Assembly: GCA_051453625.1 (NCBI GenBank)
Contig: JBOZIK010000001.1
Coordinates: 151,289,197-151,331,144 of the forward strand
Reading direction: 5' to 3'
DNA from: Welwitschia mirabilis
Lineage: Eukaryota; Gnetophyta; Gnetopsida; Welwitschiales
DNA: 41,948 nt
Below are positions 22,894 through 32,794 of the stretch, piece after piece. Made by a program: the position numbers and the translations under genes. Numbering within the stretch: the stretch's first letter is position 1; each line of letters begins with the position of its first letter. The notes under the pieces were generated by a model that was given only the letters and a program-made list of their open reading frames with translations, ran no database searches and was not told where the DNA came from.

Positions 22894-25050
22894 AGATAAG
22901 TAATAAATCTCTCTGGTTATTAAATATCATAAGTAAAATTTAAAAAGAGGATATATATACATATAAATCTTTATGTAAATGTCATGCGTTCCAACTTTAG
23001 GCACCTATTTTGTTAAACAAAAATTGATGTCTCTTACCTTTATTATAGCTTTTACAAAAAATAAGAATCATAAAGAAGAAATTTAGTCTTAGATCAATTT
23101 ATTGATTTACATCTAATGATTTAGATTTACCTTTTGGTTTGGCTAACTCAAATCTTAGAAGAATAAGAGAGAAAAAAGAGGCAAACAAGGATGGTATCCT
23201 CTGGGAGGAAGAGGAAGATTAGTCTCTTTGATGTTATGAATAAGAATGTTATGAAGGCTAGGAAGAGTGCATGTTATACTTTACTAATGAACAATGAGGT
23301 GACCACACTAGTACTAATCATAACTAATAGATGAAATGATCATTCATACTCTACAAGGTATTTTGAAATCCTTTAAAAGAAAAAGACACTTTTTATTGGT
23401 AATAGCAACATGAGTTCCTCAACATCCTAGAAAAGAATTAGACTCTTATTCTTGTTAGTGAAATAAAGAGTAGAAATGCTATTTAGATTTCTAATTTTTT
23501 TTAATAGATGGTAGATATACTATAGATCGCAAACAAATTACTTACACCTAGCATTAACATAGTTGCTTATAAAAAACTTTTATTAAATGATAGATTCCTT
23601 TGGAGAAAGGATTCCGAATAAGAAGAAGAAACTATGATATCTATAAATATTTCTAAACTATCTTTGATGATTGATGAAATAATTTATGTGATAGATCCTA
23701 GTTTTATTAAGCAGAAATTTTTTGATCATATTTTTCAAATTTTTTATTTGTTAAGCTACATAGGTTTTATTGTTTGTGACATACTTTATTTGTTATTCAA
23801 ATTTGCCTTTATTTATAGCCTTTTTAAATCATATGGAATAGATAAATGGATTTAATAATTCTTTAGTAAAATTGATGCTGATGCACTATTCTTCATCACT
23901 AAAGTTCATACAAAAATGAGATTGGAGAGGTCTAAAAACTTGAATCATAGAAACTAGGTAGCAATTATCATGACATACTATGGAAGGCCTAAGAATGCAT
24001 TGATGCAAATGTTGATACCAATAAACACTTGAATATGAAAAAACATTAGTAAAAGCTAACATTTAAGGCAAAGTAGCACTCGAGCAACACATCATCATCA
24101 TTACAACTTTACTAGAAGTAGTCAAAAAAATAAATGTTAAATTGCTAATGCTTTTCCTCGTATTATCTAGAGTCCATTTGCATAAGAAAAAATGAGAAAA
24201 AGACATCTCAATTAAGACAATGATGAATTTAAAATTTTAATTCTCTTAAATTCTATGCATATAAACCCTTATTCCACTTGGACTAGATTGCATTCTTTTC
24301 TAATTCAACAACTTACAACCTATTTTTCTATTACTATCACACATACATATGTGGATGCATTACTAATACTTCGTCATCATTCTTTCTTGAAGGACATATG
24401 TGAATGTAAAAATCAAAAATTGCTTACAAAATACTACATATGTAGTGACTATTCTTGACATTTACAAGTTGATGCATAGATTTTATTTAAAGTTATTCCT
24501 CGTTATAATTTTTTATTTATAGATTTATGAATTATATGCATCATGACATCATCATGATGATGAAGCTAATGGATTTTTTATTGAGCATTTACAAGATACT
24601 TATATCATATTATTTGTAAAGCTTACATTAAACTATGATAAAACTTTGTATTATCTTATCTTCACAAAGCATAGTGTATTTATCTTAGAAGTGGATAAAG
24701 ACATTCCTAATAATAGATGAATGGAAAATGAACTGAATGCTAATAAAATAATATTAAAACTTCACATAAAAACAAGTTCACAACAACATAGAGCTTGGGA
24801 TGAGTGCCCTTTTTTCTCTAAGAAAAAGACTTTTTCAATCTTTATTAAGATCATTTCATAGTCTCTAAAGAGATATTAAATTGATTATCAACTTTTTTTC
24901 CTCTTTTCTTCTCATTTAACTCTAATCACTTTGGGTGGGGAATCCCTTTACTTTAATAGTACAATATATTACCATCTGCTGATGATGCCAAAGCTAGTGT
25001 TATAACTACAAATCCATTTTTAAATATAATAACAAGATAAAAGCTATATA

Positions 25051-25140
25051 GGAAAGGCACCAATGAGATGGTAGTTTAATTAGTGGGACACTCTCCATTT
25101 AGGAGGCCATGGGTTTAAAACTTTCATGAGACATTGGGCA
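25051..25140 (+). mobile_element. Possible tRNA-derived SINE head or tRNA pseudogene
   Basis: GGTAGTTTAATTAGTGGGAC (25070-25089) resembles a tRNA D-arm / box A. GGTTTAAAACT (25112-25122) resembles box B (GGTTCRANNCC) about 40 bases later, the spacing of RNA polymerase III internal promoters. Between them, CTCTCCATTTAGGAG can fold into an anticodon-like stem-loop. The acceptor stem is not obvious, so this is not an intact tRNA. A SINE 3' tail or target duplication was not found. Confidence 0.5.
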
Positions 25141-26420
25141 CAATTAAATTATTTATTGGTTGATCATGATAGCTATAATCTTAAGGAATATGTACAAATA
25201 GTAAAATTTTAAGCTTGACAAATTATAGCTTCCTTAACTAGAACACATTGGCATATGGGGATTTACAAATGTTAAACTATGTAGTTTAAATTGCATGCTA
25301 TGAATAGCTGAAGGCTTTAGCACATAATAAAATCATACTTACATTAAGAGAAGTGTATTGAAATACTTCTAGAATATGATGTGAGGTACATTGATCTATT
25401 TCTAAGATGTTACTAAGAACTTGAAGATTAAAATGAAGTATAATATTATTGGTTGAAAGAAATAAAACTCCTTTAAGTAATTATTATTAATATTAATTAT
25501 TTCTAATAGATCATAAAACTTATTTTCTTATGATTTAATTTAGATAAAAATTTTTATTTATTATCAAAGGTTGAAGTTAGATCTATATTAATATTCTTGG
25601 GAAGATCCTTTAAACACAGCTATGTAGGGCTTTCTTAAGTTATAATTGATGAAATGTTTTAAGTGGTGAAATAATTTTGGATGTGATATTTAGCATACAT
25701 TTGAATATTTTTAAATATTTTATTATTTTAAATTCTTGTATTTATTACAAAACTTAGAAATTCTAGTAAAAATGAAATGAAACAATATTGGCTTTAACTA
25801 TTAACACATGAATATAAGACAATTTGATAGAAGTATCTGGAATGTATTTATCATGGAAGTTATATATCCATAAGAGGACCACTCTCCATTATAGTCAAAT
25901 GGGATAGAGAGAACAATTAACAATAAAGATATTGAAAGATAGATGAAGAAGAGAATTTCTAAAGGCTTAATCGTTCTAGATACAAAAGCGATTAGTATTG
26001 TATTTATCATGATGATTAATATTACTGATTAATAAGTTTTGTGGATAACATTCCATCAAACTTAACAATTTATTTGGCATTGAAGGAATGTTTATTTAAC
26101 AAAATCTTATTTATCATTTTAAGTTATTTCTTATAGTAAGACATCTTGAAGTTTCTTATGTATGAGTTTGCACTAAGTTCCAAAGATAGGAATTGGATTT
26201 CCAAAGTTAAATAGTTAAGAAGTGGATATTTAACTAAATTACAAGCTTGACGTTTGACAAATTTAAATTTGATTCAAGAAAAGTTATAGTAAAGGAAGAT
26301 AAATTCAATGTTAAAAAATGAAATAACAAGGAAAGACAAGTAGAAGCTACTTAGGAATATGAAATGAATGTACTGTAGTGTAGAACAAAGTTTCTTGTTT
26401 AAGTTTTAAGGAAAAAATAT

Positions 26421-26437
26421 TTTAAGGAGTGAAGAAA
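26421..26437 (+). other. Polypurine tract of element A
   Basis: The purine-rich run AAGGAGTGAAGAAA lies immediately before the 3' LTR (TATCAGGTCC, 26438). This is the expected primer for plus-strand synthesis. Confidence 0.6.
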
Positions 26438-27054
26438 TATCAGGTCCAAATATTCAAGGTCCAAATACTTAGTGTAAAATTTTACTTAAAATAAATTTTT
26501 ATTCTAGATCCATATGCTAATATGGTTATTATACTTATCTTCTCTGATAGTTATAATGAAAAATTTTGTGCTGCAACTATTACTTTAAGGTATTTCATTT
26601 TGTAATAGTCATAATATTATTTTGTTATAAATCCTTAATAATTTAATTATGATATTTAGTTGGTAAATTAGTAGTTATATTAGTGGCTAAAGTAGGGGTT
26701 AAGTTAGTTCTTAAATTAGTAATATTTAAATTATGTAGTTATGATACTTTTATTTATTTAACATGAAAAATATTTTTATGTGGTTTTTGGAAATTACTTG
26801 TTAAGTGGCTTATTTTAATTCTTTATTGTAATAATTACAAATAATAGTATGTTAAGCATTATTATTTATTATTATAAAATATTATACACCCAATGGACTA
26901 GCAAGGTAATGATTAGGGGTTATGAAATGCCTATCACTTCCACCCCCTTCACCACTTCCACCACTTTCATCACTTCCACTGCCTTCACTACTTTTGCTAC
27001 TTTGGTCATCTTTATCACTCTTGTTTATGATGGTTCCTCTTCAAACCTTATGTC
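26438..27054 (+). mobile_element. 3' LTR of element A, left part (U3 up to TATA)
   Basis: Matches the first part of the 5' LTR, from TATCAGGTCC (versus TGTCATGTCC) to 'tttatgatggt'. It stops abruptly at ATGTC (27050-27054), where element B is inserted. The LTR resumes at 35053. Confidence 0.85.
27050..27054. repeat. Target-site duplication of element B (left copy)
   Basis: ATGTC here and at 35048-35052, directly flanking the two B LTRs. A 5-bp duplication is the usual size for Ty1/copia and most plant LTR elements. Confidence 0.85.
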
Positions 27055-27250
27055 TAAAGGAATCGAGAACCCTAGAGGAGGGGTGAATAGATTCTTTAAA
27101 AAATTCTAATATAATATTCTAAATGAATCTAATCTTAAACAAAACTTGCATACAATAAGGGACTGATCTAAAATGTGCATGATATAAGAAAATAGTGAAA
27201 GTAAAAAAACAATGACTTAAATCACAAAAATACTAATTGGATGCAAGTTG

Positions 27251-27258
27251 TATTTATA
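27251..27258 (-). promoter_or_regulatory. TATA box of LTR B
   Basis: TATAAATA on the minus strand, in 'cactataaatacaa'. The equivalent in the right (5') LTR, near 32990, has lost the exact octamer ('gaatttata' on the plus strand), so the promoter of the element's own 5' LTR is weakened. Confidence 0.5.
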
Positions 27259-27372
27259 GTGATTTAGAAAACCTCCTACTCTACTCTTGATGATCAGCTT
27301 ATCTCTAAGCTAGATCTCGAATCTTCGTTACTCTACCAAGTATTCTAGGTTTACCTATAACCTTTACAAGTA

Positions 27373-27470
27373 GACTTTTTAGGCTTAATATCAACCTTTG
27401 AATAGACTTTTCAAGGCTTAGTCTCAACCTTTGAATGGATGTTTTAAGGCTTAGTCTCAACCTTTTATAA
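27373..27470 (+). repeat. ~33-bp tandem repeat, three copies (left LTR of B)
   Basis: Units at 27373, 27405 and 27438, of the form 'gacttttcaaggcttagtc' + 'tcaacctttgaatg'. The right LTR has only two such units (about 33114-33175), so copy number differs between sister LTRs. Confidence 0.8.
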
Positions 27471-28567
27471 AGCAAGGTAGTGATATAATAATGCCTTTAG
27501 ATCACCAATATCACTCATTCTTGATTCAATAAATTTGATAGAACTCTTCTCCTATAGATTTAAAACAAATAAAGCTTTTAATCTGACCTTGAATGGAGAG
27601 ATGATGTCAATAGAAGATCTTCTTTGGTTAAAAATATAGATGCTAACATATAATAGTAAAAGTTACAAGATTATAATACTTGATCCTTTAGATCCAATAG
27701 ATTCACCTAAATGAAGATAGTTCCAAAAGATTATTTAGTCATCTATGTTTTAGCTATTTATATTAGAAGGAGTTTAGGGTTTATTACTTTTGAAATATGC
27801 TTTCAATGGCTATAAATGATTAGAAAATGGCTACTTAATGGATACATAATAGATACATAATGTTAAGAAAATTTTAATTCCATTTCATTTGGTTGACTCC
27901 ATAAAAATCCAGTTGACCCCATATGGTATTGTGAGTTATACAAGTCACCCAAGTGAGAAATTAGGTCACCCTAATTTCTTATAGCTCCCTATATGATTGA
28001 CTTCATTTGGGTCTAGTTGACCCCAGTTTAATCATCAGCTACATTATCTGATCGCCTGCTTCTCCTAATAGAATTATTTTCAATTTCTGGCATTGAATCT
28101 GATCGATCCCATGAGGATTGGCTTATGCATACTAGCTGCATAGTGCTCAGGTCTAGTTAAAGCCATCATAAGTTCAATCGACCCTTTATCATTTAGTTTA
28201 GAAATACTTTTTATTAGTTCCTCAAATCTAATTAATCCCATAAAGTTCCAATATATTCTTTTTCATTTAGTTCATGGACACTGGTTCTCAAGGTTAAAGG
28301 TTTAGTCGACTTCATCAAAAATCTGGTTGATCTCTCTAGATGCAATTCATTTTCTGTCTACTTCAGGTGAAGTTAACCCTTTGAAAATCTAGTCAATCCC
28401 ATTAAGAAGGTAAAAGAACTGATAGGTTTCTAGTGCTTAAAAGTTTATGATTTCTTTTCCATCTTTCAACCTATAAGTAATTTAACATCTTTTGCATAAG
28501 ATATACAAAATTTTTGATATAGAAAACATTAGTTTAACATCAATTAATAAAAGATAATCTAACAATA

Positions 28568-28576
28568 TCCCTCTTT
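28568..28576 (-). other. Polypurine tract of element B
   Basis: AAAGAGGGA on the minus strand, followed by TAT and then the LTR start TGTTAG. The phrase 'gtcaaagagggatattgtta' is the arrangement typical of copia elements of this type. Confidence 0.8.
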
Positions 28577-29166
28577 GACATTAATGGAAAAAAATACATA
28601 GTTGTAAAAAATTAGAACTTTAAGAAAAGCTTCCTCTTACAAAATTCCTATTTGCAAAATAATATTAATTTTTAAACAAGTTAAGACGTTTTATACAATA
28701 GAATTTTATTCTTTAAATGAAACAATTTATTATGTATATTTGAAAGTTTAAAAGGCACAACTTTATGATAAGCATAATGTGATCATGTAAACTTATTTAA
28801 CATTGAATCAGATGTCACAAATTATAATTTATTTCTAATGTTAAAAGACTTTAAACTTTTTAAGTTAATCACATATGATATCAAAGGAAAAGTATATTTA
28901 GCATATATGATTTTGAAAAGCATAAATAGATTTGAGATATCAAGTGAAACAAGATTTTGTACAAAAATAAATAAGTGCGTTTTATTAAACATAAGCAAAT
29001 ATTACAAGGTAGACATGTAAACATTACAAATTAGAAGTACTAATCAAGAGCGTACAATTGAAATCATATAAAAATTATTCAACAACACACAACTAATTCT
29101 TCCCCTTTTGATATGAATGATAAAGGAGATAACATAAACACAAAATAAAACATAATATGAAATTTT

Positions 29167-30217
29167 TTAATCAGACTTCTTCTCTTCTTCTTCTTTAAAG
29201 TCTTCCTCTGAATCTTGTCCATTACCTCTTATGCATATCTCCTGTGCATTATGAACTAGTGGCTTATACTAAGGTATTAGTAATATCATAAGAAGCAACT
29301 ATGAGTGCTTTCTTCATGTGTTTGGTATGGAAGTCAATCTGTCTCAGATATGAAAGGGTCTCATTAGGAAAGTATTTCTTTAGAGAAGAAGATTTCAAGG
29401 ATTTCTTAGAAGGGATAAAGATGTGCATGTGGAAGAAGGTTGCACACTCAATGGGTGTGATAGACTAGAGGTTCTCTAGTTTTAGATAGAAGATAATACA
29501 AAAATGGTAAAAAATACTTGTTATAAGCACATAGTAGGGTAAAGCCCTAGTTCTGTGATACTCCAGCTATGAGATCATATTCTTCAGTATTATGACAAGA
29601 GAATCAATAGAATGCTCAATCCCTACAAAATACATCAAATAAGCTCAATAGCAAGAGGCATCATTACAATGTCCAGCTAAAGGTAAGAAGTTATAGGTAA
29701 AAATTAAGTATAGAAAATGATATTTTGGAGTTAATAAAGAAGTAGAAAGGGTCTTCTTCCAAGAATGTACCTTACTATAAATCTCCTTGGTAATAACAAG
29801 CTTATCATTTATGGTATCTGGAAGAGGTTATAACTCTTCATAGTCACTTCTTAGAAGATCGGTCAGCTTAAAAATGAGATTGATTGTTATTCTTATCCAC
29901 TTCTCTAAGACAAGGGTTTCAATGCTTCTAGAATTACAATCATAAGAAGCATTACAATAGAACATCTCAATGAGAAAAGGGTAAGCAAAACCAAAAACAT
30001 CTAAAAAATGATTAGGATCTTGATTTTTTAGGAGTTGAATAACTTCTCTGAGTTCTCTAAGCTTTAAAGTAATTACTGATCTCTCCTAGTACATTACTAT
30101 CTTCTTAAACTTCTTTGAGAACTTGTCAATATCCTTCTCTAATCTTCCTTAGTAGAAAATAGCTAGATCCCTTAAAGGATCTTTCTTCACTCTTCTCTTA
30201 GATGATCTTTTAGCCAT
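29167..30217 (-). pseudogene. Cargo frame of element B, similar to 'putative plant transposon protein'
   Basis: A minus-strand frame starts MAKRSSKRRVKKDPLRDL (30217) and can be read for about 320 codons with six in-frame stops and no frameshift. A +/-1 shift near 29265 then leads into an acidic tail (GQDSEEDFKEEEEKKSD, stop at 29167). Visible blocks are a basic N-terminus, YPFLIEMFYCNASYD (like the 'V.EFYANL' block), PLAGHCNDASCY (like 'RSGH...S') and RALPYYVLITSIFYHF (like 'LPYG.LLT.IF...G'). These resemble the plant family annotated as putative plant transposon protein, whose function is unknown. It occupies the position where integrase and reverse transcriptase should be. Identification is from memory of motif order and needs a profile search. 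No catalytic residues are known for the family. Confidence 0.55.
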
Positions 30218-30889
30218 TTCAGGATTTGTAAGCAAGGAAACTAAGAGAAAAATACTAGATCTAGAAGCAAATTTCTAAATATTAAAGAAAGAGCTCTAGA
30301 TCTGAGGGATGAAGAAGGCTAGAACATAATAAAATCGATTTAGGATCATATTCCTTTTATAGAATATGCAAAATAAGGTAAAATGATGAAATAAATCATG
30401 TACTAATAGTACTTTCACACTGTTATCCGTTAAGTCCAATTGATCACTCAATATTTTGGTTGACCTGTCGAGATGCAAGTCTATAGTACTAGAAGGGCTC
30501 TCAGTGATCAAGCTTTTAGATATGTCGATCAATCACATCTAATCAATTAAGCCATAGATCTAATCGACCATCCTATAATCAACTAAAGAATGGTAATTGA
30601 ACCCCCAGTTCATTTTCATAATTAAGAATTAAGTTACAGATATAATGTGTGTCATCAGAATTCTTTAGAAAGTGTTTAGTTTTAGTAATATTTAGGCTAA
30701 CATTATAGTTTGTATGAAATAATTGATCGATCAATTGAATATCTATTCTATAAATATTATCCACTTATTTTATAAAAAATATAGAAACATTTGTTTTCTC
30801 ATTTACAACTTCACATTTTAATTTTTCAAAAATTACTTTTTAACCTTTATCACATAATTGACTAATGATCAAATAAATTATGTTTTAAT
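30218..30889 (-). other. Spacer of element B between protease and cargo frame
   Basis: The right part (30580-30890) still reads like copia sequence just after protease (NKLKHNLF, then CDKGYKVIFEKLKCEV after a shift). The part at 30420-30580 is rich in GATCGA/TTGATC and TCGAC words like those in B's LTRs. This could mark a recombination junction where pol was replaced, but the evidence is compositional only. Confidence 0.35.
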
Positions 30890-31100
30890 TTATTTACATA
30901 AAGCACATTGTCAAGTTTAGGTAACTTACCTCTTTTGATGTATTTTATACCTTGTATCTTTTCCTTTTTATTATTTCTAAAAATGACTTCTTCTCTACTT
31001 ATACTCCTCAGGTATTAAAAGCTTGATTTTTCTCCTAACATATGTCCTAAGCAATCACTGTCTATATATAAACTATTTGTAGTTGGTCCTTTGAGAGTAA
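30890..31100 (-). pseudogene. Aspartic protease remnant of element B
   Basis: The minus strand reads LYIDSDCLGHMLGEKSSF around 31075-31030, where copia proteases have Y-x-DSG-C-x-x-HM-TG. The catalytic Asp (codon at 31060-31062) and Ser are kept, while Gly is Asp. Downstream, VIFRNNKKEKIQGIKYIKRG and KLPKLDNVLYVN match the protease C-terminal block. A stop follows the active-site block. It would cleave the Gag precursor. Confidence 0.7.
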
Positions 31101-31229
31101 TCTATGTTAGAAAACTTTGAAAATTATTAGCTCTATCCCATGTAATCTTATTAGACTTAGGTTGTACACTTTTTTTAGGAATAAATTTAAAAGGTAAAGT
31201 ATGTATAGCTTCTAAAAAACATTAATTGT

Positions 31230-32740
31230 CTAATTTTACAAAAAATCTTTTGATGACTAAATTTATCACAAAAATTACATAAACATTTAAAAGCATACTT
31301 ACTCTTCCAATTTATCTGTTCTTATGATTTTTGAGTACTAAAGTTAATACCTGATCTATCTTCAGTAGGTTTTCACACTCCATTCATATGTTCCAACATA
31401 GAAGAACCACCCAAGAATTTATTTAGAAAAAAAAGAAAGATATTTCACCTAAGAAATTAAGTTGGTGTTATCATATTTAAGAAAATTATATTTCTCTTTT
31501 AATTCCTCCTTTTCTTTGATGATAGTCTTCACTTCTCTATTTAAATCATTTAACCTCTTAGCTAGCTTTTTACATTGCTCATACAACTCTTAACATATGC
31601 CTTTTAATTCATCTTATTTTTCATTGATTGTATCTAAATCATTAGGCACTGATATGCTTGGAAAATCTTTGAGTAATGGCATAAAAACCACGAAAGACAA
31701 CCTTCTATCTCTATTTGATTCTTGATCTGAGTAGCTTTTATCATCATCATCTTTTTCATCATTCCATGTGACAATAAAAGAGGGATTTTTTTGATTTTTT
31801 ATTCTCTCTCTTTGTGTTAGAAAACTCATTTGTCATATAATCAAATCCTTTTCATAATTAGCATTGGATCTCTTTATCCTTTCCTTACTCCTCTTATGTT
31901 TTAGTTAATTCCTTTTTGCATTTCTATTTGATTTTTTTTCTTTTTCTTCTTATGAAATTTTTTTTAAAATTTTTTAGCTAGAAGAGACACTTCATCATTA
32001 TCTAATTTCTCATCGGATCAGTAGATCTATAGTCTTCCTATAAAGATTTTAAAGTAATATCTTTCTTTTTATCCTTAATAAATTTAAGCTGATAAGTTTG
32101 CAAATCACCTTGAAGTTTTTCTAGTATCACTACATCTATGTTCTTACTCTCTTTGATGGTTGTGATCTTTGGTTCAAATCTCTTAGGTAGGTATCTCAAG
32201 ACTTTTCTTACCACTTTTCCTTCCTTCAAGCATTCTTAAAGACTTGCTATTTAGTTTATGATCTTAGTGACTCTAGCAAAAAATTCATGCAATATCTCTT
32301 CTTTATTCATATAGATATCTTCAAATTTTAAAATAAGCATCTAGAGTTTTGCTTATTTTATAGTTGAGGTTTCTTTGTATGCTACTTTGAGAATGTCCCA
32401 AGCTTTATTAGCATGGTTATAGTTTACTATGTGCTTAAAATCATTTGTAAAAACTACACAAAATATGGCATTAATGAAATGGGCATTTATGATGGCTTTT
32501 GACTTATTAGTGGTGATCCATTAGTCTTGGAATTTGAGAACTAGGATAGTATTGCCATTTACATTAGTTGGATTAACATAGGCACACTGTAACCTTTATA
32601 AATAACTTCCTCTATGTCGGCATCTAAGGATCTAAGAAATATTCTCATCCTGGCTTTATACTAAGCATAATTGAACTCATCAAACATAGGTGGATAACCA
32701 ATGGAAAAACTATCTCATGGGTTACCTATTTTAGGATTCT
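31230..32740 (-). pseudogene. gag of element B with intact zinc-knuckle motif
   Basis: N-terminal block GYPPMFDEFNYA-stop-YKARMRIFLRSLD (32699 downward), followed by HANKAWDILKVAYKETS and EEILHEFFARVTKIIN. The UBN2-type core KVLRYLPKRFEPKITTIKES ... LEKLQGDLQTYQLKF is open at 32038-32229. A charged region (31614-31829, WNDEKDDDDKSYSDQES) and a coiled-coil-like segment (KEKEELKEKYNFLKYDN, about 31490-31450) come next. A zinc knuckle, CNFC-DKFS-H-QKIF-C, lies at 31279-31238, a perfect CX2CX4HX4C. Gag packages element RNA, and the knuckle binds it. Many stops and frameshifts lie between the conserved blocks, so no functional protein is expected. Domain order resembles SIRE-type copia gag (inference). 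Confidence 0.8.
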
Positions 32741-32780
32741 AAGGTTAAGATCGGTTAAAATCTAAAGAAGACTCAACTTA

Positions 32781-32792
32781 GCTCTGATACCA
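32781..32792 (-). other. Primer-binding site of element B (initiator tRNA-Met)
   Basis: GCTCTGATACCA on the plus strand is TGGTATCAGAGC on the minus strand, a perfect match to the plant iMet site, two bases from the right LTR. It sets the element's direction as minus and makes the right LTR the 5' LTR. Confidence 0.92.
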
Positions 32793-32794
32793 AA

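Larger units (their letters stand above)
22894..26437. other. Right interior of element A, no coding recognised
   Basis: No retrotransposon domain was found on either strand. A possible tRNA-derived SINE lies at about 25051-25140 (listed separately). The final bases (26421-26437) are purine-rich and border the 3' LTR. The short frames at 23634-23855, 24255-24458 and 25801-26010 are hydrophobic or low-complexity without recognisable motifs. Confidence 0.45.
27055..28564 (-). mobile_element. 3' LTR of element B
   Basis: On the minus strand it starts TGTTAGATTATC at 28564, just after the polypurine tract, and ends at 27055. Its outer end, TAAAGGAATCGAGAACCC, matches TGATAGGATTTAGAATCC of the right LTR. 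It contains about three 33-bp units (27373-27470) and many GTTGACC/GGTCAA-type words (e.g. 'agttgaccccatatgg' at 27912) shared with the right copy. Length is 1,510 bp. Confidence 0.85.

Noticed and set aside
24009-24024. 'tgttgataccaataaa', reverse of a GGTATCAAC primer-site-like word
   Set aside because: It matches only the core seven bases of the tRNA-Met site and has no LTR end beside it.
13663-26437. Ty3/gypsy gag-pol expected for element A
   Set aside because: I looked for protease, RT, RNase H and integrase motifs outside element C on both strands and could not recognise any, so no coding claim is made for A.
26849-27109. 86-residue Thr-rich frame
   Set aside because: It lies in LTR A's CCACTT tract and crosses the junction into element B, so it cannot be an ancestral gene.
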